Source: Gnetum montanum (taxonomy: Eukaryota; Streptophyta; Gnetopsida; Gnetales; Gnetaceae). Taken from it: a stretch of DNA of 64,000 nt. The number at the start of each line of letters is the position of its first letter. Position 1 is the stretch's first letter. The position numbers and the translations under genes were made by a program. The stretch lies in contig MNCI01003778.1 in the NCBI GenBank assembly GCA_015680685.1, positions 389,108 through 453,107 on the forward strand, given 5' to 3'. The notes beneath the pieces are model-generated. The model saw only the letters and a program-made list of their open reading frames with translations, ran no database searches and was not told the DNA's origin. Below are positions 24,501-34,237 of the stretch, one piece after another.

Positions 24501-26000
24501 GATTATGAAAACACTTGAGCATGCGGTGCCTACCTTTTGACCCACCAGGTCTATATGGTAATGGGAATAGCGAAAGTTCAACCAAGACCTCTTCAACTGT
24601 AACTTGTTTGAAGGGTTCTTTCCACTCCTTATCCAGGCAACCCTTCTCCCTACATTGATTGTAGATAAGGCAGAGTGTGCATAGATAGGAATGGTATTCT
24701 CCCCCGCACTAACCAATTACACCTGCCCACAGGTTCTAGCAGAAGCAAACTCCCGTAAGGCTAGCTGCACCTAGCCAACAAATCTGGTTATTCATGAACC
24801 CCATCATCATCAATGTAAAACTTGGTGACAAACATACACCATTATGCCTTCGGCCGATATGGCTAGAATTGCACTACAAAGTAAAGTAAAGATGCAAAAC
24901 TCACCCGCTAGCATAATAGATAGTCCCCTGTGGGTTCTGAAAGTACGTCGTCATGTCACGTGCAAGAAACAAGATGTTGTACTTATGATAGTAGTTGAAT
25001 TCTAGCATGTCCCAGATCCAGGCTAAATGCTTCAACCCTATTGAGTGTTGGCTGGATCCTCCTCCCTACCTGCTCATGATTGCCCCATCGGTAAAGTATC
25101 TCAGGATGCCCCGATTGGTCCCTGGCAACATGGCTTCTATTATGTTGGATGCCTCCTTCTCCTTTAAAGAAGACCAAACTATCACACTAAAGTGGTTGAG
25201 AAGGAATTGCAAGAAGTCTTGTGCCCCTTTTCTAAACCAAACCACTCGATCTCCCACACGTATCAAGGGAGGAGGAGCATTGGCAATAGGTCTGCTCACG
25301 TGGCACAAGACCCCACAAATGTCCAAAATAATCAACCGGGACCTTGGTCCTGCCCTTCACAACGCAATCAGAAAATATTAGCATTACACTTAAACGTAAT
25401 ACACGCAACATAGCGATGCTTGGTAGTCCATGCATATAGCATAGCATAACCCTTTGCCCGCATGTAGCGTAGCAAGAGCGTAGAAGCCTAGCGTAGCAAG
25501 ATCATGCAAATATCCTAGCATAGCAGCAAAACAACGGATGACATAGCCTAAAAAAACACATGTCACATTGCCACATCATACCATGACCTAGTCCCCTCAA
25601 GGGTTTTACGTTGCAGCATGCTAAGGTCAAGCAACTTAAATTGGCCTAGCCCCCATGGTTGTAACAACCACAATGGTGGCGGTTTCAGTGGCCTTGCATG
25701 CAATCACGATGCAATGTTTATACATCTACCATAGATGAAACGGTGACCATGGCAGTGAAAAAGCCAAAATAATGCAACCATAGAAAACATAGATAGTCGC
25801 GAATGGACACAAACAAATAAGATGCAAAAGAAGAGTAGAAAATGATAGAAAGTGCAACACAAAAAAGGCAAATAGGACAGAGTAACTTACTAGGTTAATA
25901 GCATGCTCTGTCGCGCCACAACACACACTTGTGGTGCATGCCCTAGGGTCTTCTTCACCTCCTCAACCTTTGCAAGCACCAAATGGATCTTAGGAGCCAT
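21571..26000 (-). pseudogene. Antisense eight-exon gene in T1: FCP1/NIF-like domain, central domain, coiled coil
   Basis: Read on the minus strand. Exons: 26000-25891, 25354-24905, 24820-24534, 24448-23404, 23270-22938, 22866-22732, 22627-21804, 21708-21571, about 1,100 codons. Introns are 71-536 bases with GT donors (GTAAGT, GTGAGT, GTAAGC, GTAGGC, GTTAGT) and AG acceptors. Junctions 3/4, 4/5, 5/6, 6/7 and 7/8 keep the reading phase. The start is ATG at 26000 (MAPKIHLVL). Exon 2 resembles the FCP1/NIF phosphatase domain. Exon 4 holds a conserved central domain (LMDLFMAL, then a GMRVVIEIND region). Exon 5 is acidic. Exon 7 is helical, probably a coiled coil. The end is GDANGNTPS then stop. 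Internal TAG stops and at least two frameshifts show decay. A homologue in B keeps the domain order. The cellular role is unknown. Confidence 0.75.
24905..25354 (-). pseudogene. FCP1/NIF-like HAD phosphatase domain (exon 2 of T1 antisense gene)
   Basis: Minus-strand translation: LIILDICGVLCH matches the motif-I position of FCP1-like phosphatases (usually DxD followed by G or T and L). WFRKGAQDFLQFLL and VIVWSSLKEKEA match the KRPG..FL and VWSS (motif II Ser/Thr) segments. LKHLAWIWD and NILFLARDMTTY correspond to the helix and motif III (usually LLIDDSPYK), and NPQGTIYY to NPPNT.IF. Motif I keeps the first Asp but has Cys where the second acidic residue is expected, and motif III has lost its Asp pair. 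Such enzymes remove phosphate from Ser in RNA polymerase II tails and related targets. This copy could not be active. One TAG lies near 25066. Confidence 0.7.
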
Positions 26001-26150
26001 TGCCCTGCTTGCAGATTTATGCCCTTTGCTGAAGAAATTCTCCTTGCTAATTGATCAACGCAATTGCTTCATGCTCTAAAATCACCTTGTGCTCTGATGA
26101 AGGCTCTACGCTCTTATGATGAAAATGGCAAAATTACCAGGGTTTAACCC

Positions 26151-26158
26151 CTATTTAT
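26151..26158 (-). promoter_or_regulatory. Candidate TATA box of T1 antisense gene
   Basis: ATAAATAG on the minus strand, about 150 bases upstream of the ATG at 26000. It lies between the gene and the right-hand repeat array. It is only a sequence match. Confidence 0.4.
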
Positions 26159-26329
26159 GGCTACAATGGTAAAATAGGGAAACTTGCCGCCCTCTCTCTC
26201 TCCGATTAATGCGGAGCGCACCATGTAGCGTAGCATGCTCACCATGACATCATAACACTATTAGCATTAAATCCTTGACAAACTTTAATCCAACTACTTA
26301 CCTTCCCAAAAAAAAAATAATAATATTTT

Positions 26330-26460
26330 TTTTCGACTAAGGGTCCAAAAAGACCTTAAAATAGCAATCCTAGTGTAGATGCATCCCTCAGGGTCCGAAA
26401 AGACCCAAAATTAGTAGTTTCAGCCTGTTACATTTGCAGTCCGCAATGATGTTAAACTAA
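26330..26460 (+). repeat. Repeat array, right flank of T1 antisense gene
   Basis: Three to four diverged copies of the same unit: GACCTTAAAATAGCA, GACCCAAAATTAGTA, GATGTTAAACTAACA. The wider stretch to 26800 is non-coding. Confidence 0.6.
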
Positions 26461-26859
26461 CAATGCCACATCAGCTGTTATCTCACCTTCTTCCACATAG
26501 GCAATGTCACATTCCCTAGTAGTTTTGTGTCTTCATTTTCGCACTAGTAGTTTGGCATGTCAAGATCTTGCATGTCACAATATTGCAGTCTGAAATGACA
26601 TCAAACTAGCAGTTTGGCATTTGCATACCAACAGCTACACAGCTTCGCACTTTACATCAGCAATTTTATACCTTTAGTAATTCTACACTCATGTGCCTTG
26701 GCAATCCACCATGAACTTAAACTAGCAAACTTTCAATCTTTACATTGCCACACTTAGCAAGTTACATAATCTTTGACGTCCCTTAACCAAGCTTTCATCT
26801 TATAATGGCAGGTCAAGTGAGAGATGGAAATCCATCATGACCTTTCCATGCCTTTAACA
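26461..26859. other. Non-coding stretch before T1 RT, candidate sense splice acceptor
   Basis: No gene is visible on either strand. On the plus strand a TTATAATGGCAG word ends at 26809, about 50 bases before the pol reading becomes recognisable. In B a better acceptor (pyrimidine-rich run then TTTTGTAG, ending at 46940) lies at the equivalent place. Confidence 0.35.
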
Positions 26860-27960
26860 TTAGCAGGGCCATAGGGCAAGCTCAAGATATAGTTGAACCC
26901 CAACATGATCGACTGGGGGTCGACTATGACTAGCACTGTAGCATCCTTAGAAGCATCCCCAGATTGGCTCAGGTACTTCGTCCAAGCCCTAGACTTGAAG
27001 GTAGGGGATGTAACTGAGGACCCTCTTGTCGAGACACCTATGATCACATCAAAGGGGGAGGTGAAAACATTGAAACTTAGCTTCCTCCTAGACATGCAAA
27101 TGCACAAAAATATAGCCAAGGTTTTGCAAGACAACATCAATGTCTTCGCATGGTCATACAATGATATGCCAGGTCTGGACCCATGGCTAATTCAACACAA
27201 CATCATCCTAGACCCCCATGTAAAGATAGTTAAGCAGAAAGCTTGCAAAGTTAAGCTAGAAATTGCACTAGCTATGAGAGATGAAATCACTAAGCTATAC
27301 CAAGCAAGTTTCATCCATGCGGTCGACTATTCAAAGTGGGTGTCCAATGTCGTTGTAGTTTCGAAGAAAATGGAAGGGATACGAATCTGTATATACTTTC
27401 AAGACTTGAACAAGATGAAGATCAAAGACAACTTCCCACTCCCAAGCATTGATCAACTCATCGACACCACAGCTGGCCATGCTCTATTATCCTTCATGGA
27501 TTGTTTCTCCGGATACAACCAAATCCGCATTAACCCAGAGCCCCAGTTGTCAATAACCTTCATGACCTCATGGGGGACCTTCTGCTATACCATGATGTTA
27601 TTTGGGCTCAAGAATGTTGGAGCAACCTACTAGCGAGCCATGAATTATATTTTCAATAACTACATCCTAGAAACATTAAATGACTATGTAGATGATATAG
27701 CGGTTAAGTCCAAGGAGGCAGCTGATCACCCACGCGATCTAGGGGTAGTCCTCAAATGTTGCCAAATGCATGACCTGTGCCTCAATCCTAAGAAGTGTAT
27801 CTTCGGGGTGAAAATAGAATGCATGTTAGGGTTCGTAGTATCAGAGGCTGGAATACAGGTGGACCCCAAAAAATTCAAAGCCATCATCAACCTAGCACCT
27901 CCCACAAATCTTAAAGAGTTACGTGGTTTACAAGGTAGATTGTAATTCATGTGAAGGTTT
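26860..27960 (+). pseudogene. T1 reverse transcriptase
   Basis: An N-terminal linker (LKVGDVTEDP, then LKVLQDNINVFAW-like sequence and a WSYNDMPGLDP word) is followed by the RT motifs: SKWVSNVVVVSKK near 27330, NFPLPSIDQLIDTTAGH near 27430, FMDCFSGYNQIRI near 27500, then LFGLKNVGATY near 27600. A TAG stop follows, then the catalytic YVDDIAVKS near 27685. LNPKKCIFGV and a LGFVVSEAGIQVDP thumb motif follow. WSY.DMPG and YVDD.xVKS are characteristic of Tat-lineage elements. The catalytic Asp pair is intact, but stops make the copy dead. Confidence 0.9.
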
Positions 27961-28440
27961 ATAGCCAAGTTGACTAACAAGTTACACCCCGTGCAACATC
28001 TTCTAAAGAAGGGGATTGACTTCAAGTGGACATCCCAGTGTCAACAAGCCTTTGATGACCTGAAGAAGGAGCTTTCGCACCTCCCAACAGTGCACCCACC
28101 ACAAAGGGACAAGCCTTTCTTCATATACCTTCCCACCTCTGACACTTCCATAGTAGCACTGCTATGTTAGAAGTAGGATGACGGTTCTGAGATACTAGTG
28201 TACTACCTGAGCCATGCACTAGTAGCATACGAGGTGAAGTACAACAAAGTGGAGAGGAACTGCCTAGCCCTAGTGTTCGCACTAAAGAAGTGGCGGCATT
28301 ACCTGTTCCGTAGCACAACCAACATCATTTGTAAAAGTAATATACTCTGGGCTATCACCTGCAACCTATATGAAAGTAGCAGGATAGCCCAATGGAAAGC
28401 AATGACCATGGAATTCGACCTTGTTATGTAAGTCAATCAT
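27961..28440 (+). pseudogene. T1 RNase H (first)
   Basis: After the connection (LLKKGIDFKWTSQCQQAFDD near 28008) comes IYLPTSDTSIVALL, where the usual catalytic D-A-S is replaced by T-S-D. It is followed by LVYYLSHALVAYEVKYNKVERNC, a decayed form of the YxSx.L...E.xYxxxE motif with the catalytic Glu. KKWRHYLFRSTTNII and WKAMTMEFDLVM close it. It removes RNA during reverse transcription in working copies. Confidence 0.8.
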
Positions 28441-28599
28441 CGATGAAGGGTCAAGCCATAGCGACCCAACTCATGACCTCACCAGTTGACGACCAGGCAA
28501 CCATAGACCCTGAGTTCCTAGAGGAATATGTCAGCAATGTCACCATCATCCTGTCACATTTTGAAGCCTTCGATGATGCCTCAACTACATGAGGAAGTA

Positions 28600-29000
28600 G
28601 CATCGCCTCCACGACCACGTTCCCCTCTGAGGAAGTGCACCCATCCACTTATCGCTTCACGTTCCCTTGCACCAACAATGTGGCAAAATACGAGGGGCTA
28701 CTTAGAGGCCTCTTAACTGCTTGGGCACTGTGCATACAATACCTAGCAATCCAAGGAGATTCACAACTAGTCGTGAATCAAATCACTGAAGTCTATGCCT
28801 GCAAAGCTACGCATTTGCAATCCTACTACGACCTAGCAAAAACCCTACTTAAGCAATTTGCGACCATTGATGTGCAACACGTGCCACGCAACGAGAACAC
28901 CATAGCAGACGCCCTAGCTACCCTCACGTTAAACATCCCATCACATTCCCTGGTAAACCTACCAACTGTGATCACAGAATGCGCAGAGCCTATCACTTAG
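28600..29000 (+). pseudogene. T1 second RNase H (archaeal-like type)
   Basis: A second RNase H follows the first: FTFPCTNNVAKYEGLLRGL has the N.AEY.AL helix pattern with the Glu. YLAIQGDSQLVVNQI carries the catalytic Asp. NTIADALATLTL carries the last Asp (usual form N..AD.LA). A plant RNase H acquired between RNase H and integrase is a known hallmark of Tat-lineage elements (family knowledge). It is less broken than the other domains. Confidence 0.85.
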
Positions 29001-29009
29001 GTAGAACAT

Positions 29010-30284
29010 GTGGCCTCTGTCAGCGTTGCGGATGCCACAATGTGGTATGCCAACATTAAAGATTATCTACAACATAGAAAAACCCCAGGTGTATTGACAT
29101 CTGCCCAGAGAGATGCAATCCATAGGCATGCTCGGTAATACGTGCTCATGGGAAATGGTGCCCTGTGTCGACGATCCTACGACGGGATATTGCTAGCATG
29201 CGTGGGTGATGAGCAAGCGCAAAAGGTAGTTAATGAGATCCATGAAGGGCTGTGCAGTGGACATATAGCACCTAGGGCTATAACCATGAAAATCATATGC
29301 CTAGGGTACTATTGGCCCTACATGGAGCATGATTGTCTGTCGAAAGTCAAAACATGCGACACGTGCCAAAGATACACAAATCTCATACACATAGCACCTA
29401 CAGAATTGCACCCAATGCAAATCACATGGTCGTTCCAATGATGGGGATTAGACCTCATAGGTCCTATTATGCCTAAGTCCTTTGCCGGGAATAGCTTCAT
29501 TATCACAGCCACAGAGTATTTTACCAAGTGGGTGGAAGCTATTCCCCTAAGGAAGAGGACGTCTCACTAAATCTGCTATTTCATCCTTGATAACATCGTA
29601 ACTAGGTTTGGGCTTCCGATGACTATTGTGATCAACAATGGGCCAAAATTTAGTAGTACGGAAACCCGAACCTTCTGTAGTAACCTAGGCATTAAACAAT
29701 CATTTTCTTCCCCTTATTATCTACAGGTGAATAGGTAGGTAGAAGCTACAAATAAGTTCATCATCAACTTGCTAAAGCGGATGCTCAACAACAGCAAGAG
29801 GCGCTGGCACGAGCAGATCCTCTACATCCTCTAGGCCTACCGAACGACTTACAGAACTGCGACAAGTAAGACCCCTTACAGTCTTGTTTATGGATCTGAA
29901 GCTATATTGCCTCTTGAGTTGTAGGTATCCTCACTTTGGATGATCCTGTCTGACATCATGAGTAAAGCCCAAAACAACAAATCGTGAACCATTGACCTCG
30001 ACTCAATGGAGGAGGAACATGTGTAGACACTGAGATGAATCGAGCACTACTAGAGCAAACAGCAGCAGAACCACCGTGCAAACATGGATCGATGACCAGT
30101 GCAAAAGGGAGACCTCGTCCTCAAGGTCATTCGTGAGCATGTGAACAAATTCTCAGCCAACTGGGAAGGTCCTTATGTGGTTACTAAATCCTTTAGAAAT
30201 GGAGCCTTCAAACTGGCGGACATGGATGGTAATGAGTTCGCCAACCTGGTGAATCACTGGTATCTCAAGCTGTACTATGTCTGA
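29010..30284 (+). pseudogene. T1 integrase
   Basis: Zinc-binding part: EIHEGLCSGHIAPRA...CDTCQ near 29240-29370 (HHCC). Core: the first Asp in LDLIGPIMPKS near 29450. The second catalytic Asp has become Asn (INNGP, 29631-29645). The Glu is in VEATNK near 29740. C-terminal: a KTPYSLVYGSEAI-like word near 29870 and, in an open stretch 30099-30284, GDLVLKVIREH and FSANWEGPYVVTK, then a stop. There are several TAG stops. No chromodomain is visible. Confidence 0.88.
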
Positions 30285-30296
30285 AGCAATGGCAAC

Positions 30297-30620
30297 AACA
30301 AGCACCATCCGCTATGATGATAAACTGCTAGTCGCACCAAGTACCATCCGCTACGATGATAAACTAGCAGTCGCACCAAGCAGCATCCGCAATGATGATA
30401 AACTAGCAGCATCGAGCAACGTCCGCCATGACGTTAAACTGGTGGCAACCGTCTGCTACAACGTAAAAATGGCATTATCAGTCCACTATGACTATAAACT
30501 AGCACTGCATGTCTGCTACGATGATAAAATGGCATGTACAATCTGCTGGGACCTTAAACCAGCATGGTGGTCCACTGGAACCTTAAACTAGCACACGGTG
30601 TACCAAGACCTTAAAATGGA
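30297..30620 (+). repeat. Tandem repeat after T1 integrase (about 30-40 bp unit)
   Basis: Eight or more copies of a unit like ACCATCCGCTACGATGA followed by TAAACTAGCA, grading to the right into GGACCTTAAACCAGCA and GACCTTAAAATGG. The unit happens to have no stop in one frame, giving a 104-residue repetitive open stretch that I do not regard as a protein. The same array follows integrase in B (50500-50765) and in D (57230-57440, minus). Confidence 0.85.
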
Positions 30621-31593
30621 TCTGCATCGCATCCCTAGCATGCACCAACACTAGATACACACCGAATGAGTGGGCATGATGCTAACATGTGGGTGGGACG
30701 TCGTAGCTCTAGAATGTCATTCATGACACACTAAGAACATGGTCCAAAACATATGCAACACTGCCACCCTTGGCATCATGCTAACTCTCCAAAGATGTTG
30801 TATGGCGTCACACTAACCCTCCAAACCTACTGTCACCATGACCCATCTCCTTGATGGTAGTTCTTGGGTTAGCTCCTGCATCTAGAGTCCTGACAGTATT
30901 GTGGTCCAGCCATAATATTGTTGCTCCAACTCCCTGCCGATGCCTGGGCTTGCACGACATTAGCTCTATGAAAACTAATCCCATAGCTAAACCAGGAATG
31001 CAAACCCCTGGCAGGGATTCTAGAGCATCTGCACCCATAATAGCTCCCAACACCAGCACTACCAATGCTGCTACTGGCCTTCCTTCTTTGGGCATCTCAC
31101 ACTAGTGACAATACCCAAGAGTAACAACAATGCCAGCGGCCAGCAAGACCTTGTCCCCGCAAACACATCTCGCTACATCAACAAATGCTACAACGTCGCA
31201 AAGCGAGTGCCTCGACTAACATGGCTATTTGAGAGTGCAAACTCTAGCACGTGTGTAACACAACTCACCATATAGAAGGTATCTGTAGGCAAGTCAAAAT
31301 CCTTCATGGATGTAACAAAACTCATCTTACGAAGGGGGCACCTACCTACAGGAGGTTAAAGAACAGCTCCAGCCCAAGATGAAAATGCAAACGAGCCCCT
31401 CAGAGCACTTCGACGATGGACTCTGCTAAACATCATCTTTTCTCTTTGCCTTAACCTCTACAAAACCTATGCAATACTCTCAAGTGTGGCTAAGCGACAT
31501 CTCAACACTCACCAAGCGAGAACCTTAACATTTCACCTACTGTGGTGTTTCATATTCTTTACCGATATCCATCGAGCCTGTTCTCCAGACGTC
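30621..31593. other. T1 3' untranslated region, no gene recognised
   Basis: Non-coding by eye, but partly conserved with D (56500-57100, opposite strand): both hold GGCATCATGCT-type and CACAATA(C/T)TG-type words in the same order. An open stretch 30851-31105 (plus) has weak similarity to its D counterpart (CRDSRAS-like word). I do not call a gene. Confidence 0.5.
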
Positions 31594-31609
31594 GACAAAG
31601 AGGGGCCAA
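31594..31609 (+). other. T1 polypurine tract
   Basis: GACAAAGAGGGGCCAA directly before the 3' LTR start. B has GAAAAAGAGGGACTAA (52424-52439) and D, on the minus strand, CAAAGAGAGGCCAA (56203-56216). It would prime plus-strand synthesis. Confidence 0.85.
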
Positions 31610-33232
31610 TGAAATAGCTAAAAAATGTGGGGTCATCCTTACTTCACCAAGCTCTTGCAGTTCGCGCAGCACTACTGTAGTTCATTAGGAGAAGAATGTT
31701 CTGAGTTCAGGCTGGCCAGTTTGGTAAATTTTCTACTTTGAGCATGGATAGGTTCTATGTCACCCTTCCTATCCACCAAAGTAGCCTAACCAATCAACAG
31801 CCTGCTCAGAAACGGTGTGCGAAATTGGCAGTAGCACTCTGGGTGTGCAAAAAATAGTTTGACAAGTTTTCTAAGTCACAAAGTCTACTACGCTACGCCT
31901 CATAGCATAGCAAACTTTAGAAAAAAATGGCAGCATGAAGTGCTATGCTATGCTACGCCACATAGCATAGCATGGAAACGGCTTCACCACCATTCTCTTT
32001 GCCTGATTTCAAGCTTTGCAACGATTCCCCTTTCCTTCAAGAAGCGACGGACCATGTCTGCTGCTACGCTATGCTGAACTACATGGCGTAGCAAAGCATA
32101 GCAATCCTGCAAAAGGGATAGAAGGTAGCTCAAAGGGCAGAATCAGCGAAGCTTGTAAGACTTGCATTGCAGAAGAAGAAGTTTGCAAATTGGCAAAACT
32201 TTCGTAACTAAGGCTAATTGCTACGCTACGCTACGTAGCGTAGCATAGCGTAGCAAGCATACAACATGTATCAGAACACATGACAAGGTGCTATTCCATG
32301 CTAAGCATGTTACGCTACAAAGAATAGTAAGGCATGTGGGTAGTTATGTAACATCAATTTGCTTCACCTAATTGGACTATTGGCACACATCTCCAGAAGA
32401 TGATGATGCAATTACGGCATGGCAAGCTCACAGTTATTACATGAAAAGTTCACATTAAAATGGTCTTGTAGGTCCAACGGTCATACATGGTGCGAGTGGC
32501 ACCAGCAAGTCAATGCATGTCCTCTAGTCCTATAAATATCCCAAAAAATAGCATTCAAAAAAGGATAGTTGGAATTTAAAAAAATAACAGCATTCAAGGG
32601 GTGAGAACATTTTTCTGAGAACTTCTCTCCTCTCTGGCATTGTAACATCAAGCATTGTGAGCTCTCTGTTTGACACTACAAACAATTAGCATTTTCAGTT
32701 GACACTCTATTCCACCCTTCTTCTACCACCTTGGTAGAATTCACACATTATCAACACCTAAGTCCATGCCCAAGTGCAGTCTGTTTTGCCTTGTGCATCT
32801 TGGTTACTCTCGGTATCTCTACACTTCATCACACTATGCAACCAATTGTATCCATCTTAACAAAGCAAGTCTGTAACTTCGGAGTGGTGCATGTTTTTAA
32901 CTACATTTTACTTTATTTCTTGCCTACTATCCTATTTGCACTATTTTTTTCTTTCTGTTTTATTCACTTTCAAGCATTACTTCGAATCATTTTCGCATTT
33001 TCTGCTTTATTTACTTTCAAGCATTATTTTGCATTTCCATTCCATCTCAAAGGTATACATTGCAAAAGGCTATATTGATGTTGATGAAATTCCATGTCTG
33101 ATCGACTAGACCGTTCAGGGCACCTCGTATCTACAGACACCTAGCATGGCCCTCCTATGGGTATGGGGTTGAAACTGTCGCGCCCACCAACCCCTCAGTG
33201 TTTTCTAGCCACCGATGTTTTCGGTTGCTATA
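31610..33232 (+). repeat. T1 3' LTR
   Basis: It starts TGAAATAGCT and ends CTATA, 1,623 bases against 1,622 for the 5' LTR. The TATA box is at 32531-32538. It contains a near-perfect hairpin of GCTAC units at 32218-32256. It is followed by GTCCA and then element A. Confidence 0.92.
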
Positions 33233-33237
33233 GTCCA

Positions 33238-34237
33238 GATCTTGTGGCATTTCCTAAGTGAGAAGGTAAGTGAGGATGCCATCATACCATTTTGGCTCAA
33301 TGAGCACTTGGTCATTTATTACTCTTGTACAAAGAAGTTCATTTGGAAATTGATCAAAGAGTGGACTCTCCTTCTCTTTATTATCCCATCTTAATTGAAA
33401 TAGGTGATTAGTGACCACATTCTTAGTTTCTTTCTAATCTACCATTGTGAGATTGAATTCCTGTAAGATCATAAGCCACCATATGATATGGGGGTTTACC
33501 ACTGGCTTATTCATTAGGAAGCAAATGGCACTATGATCTATGTGCACAAATGCTTTGTAGCCAAGCACATAGTGTGTGAACTTGTCAAGAGCATACACCA
33601 CTTCCATCAGTTCTTTCTTAGTTATGAAGTAATACAATTGTGCACCCACAATGCTTCATCTTGCATAGTGAATGTAATATGAACATTTTTTATTGTTCAA
33701 CTATGTAATCATAGCTCCCAAGGCATAATTAAATGCATCTGTCATTATTTGGAATGGTTTGGACCAGTCTGGTGCCCATAGAATTGGATTTTCTATGAGT
33801 TTCTCCTTTAATAGTTGGAATGGATGTTCACACTCCTTGGTCCAAAAAATGGAGCATCTTTCTTTGTAAGCTTGACCAATACTTTTGTGATCTTAGAGAA
33901 ATTCTCTATGAATTCTCAATAGTAGCCAATGTGTCCAAGGAATGATTTATCATCTTTAACTGTCTTTGGTTGGCATGTGATTCCTTGGATGACCCTTACC
34001 TTTTTAGGTTCTACCTCAATCCCTACCTAAGTAATTCTATGTCCTAGTACTATGCCTTCCTAGACCATTAAATGGATTTTCTACCAATTGAGCCTAAGGT
34101 TTATTTTGACACATCTTTTCAATACCTACTCAAGGTGGTCTAGGGCTTGCTCAAATGTAGCCCCATACATAAAGAAGTCATCCATGAGGGCTTCTAACTT
34201 GCTACCAATTTACTTTTGGAAAATACTAAGGACCACA
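33238..34237 (-). pseudogene. Element A: integrase part 2, RNase H and RT part
   Basis: From left to right on the minus strand this is the remainder of integrase (to about 33400), RNase H (open stretch 33434-33649: FITKKELMEVVYALDKFTHY, then VHIDHSAICFLM with the catalytic Asp, then WWLMILQEFNLTMVD), and the RT thumb region up to 34237 (KIAKPL- and FLGH-type words near 33880-33960). It is flanked by T1 on the left and B on the right. The last five bases, CCACA, are the probable left target copy for B. Confidence 0.75.

Larger units (their letters stand above)
14861..33232 (+). mobile_element. T1: complete Tat/Ogre-lineage LTR retrotransposon
   Basis: An element of about 18.4 kb with LTRs at 14861-16482 and 31610-33232. 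It is flanked by the direct repeat GTCCA (14856-14860 and 33233-33237), and element A sequence joins across the two copies. PBS, gag, protease, an antisense gene, RT, RNase H, a second RNase H, integrase, a repeat-rich 3' region and a polypurine tract follow in order. The second RNase H, the CX2HX4HX4C gag knuckle and the size place it in the Tat lineage (family knowledge). The two LTRs differ visibly, by eye about one base in eight over a 170-base stretch, so it is an old insertion. All frames are broken. Confidence 0.93.

Noticed and set aside
30277-30591. 104-residue open frame after T1 integrase
   Set aside because: It is only the translation of the tandem repeat unit; the matching arrays in B and D are not open.
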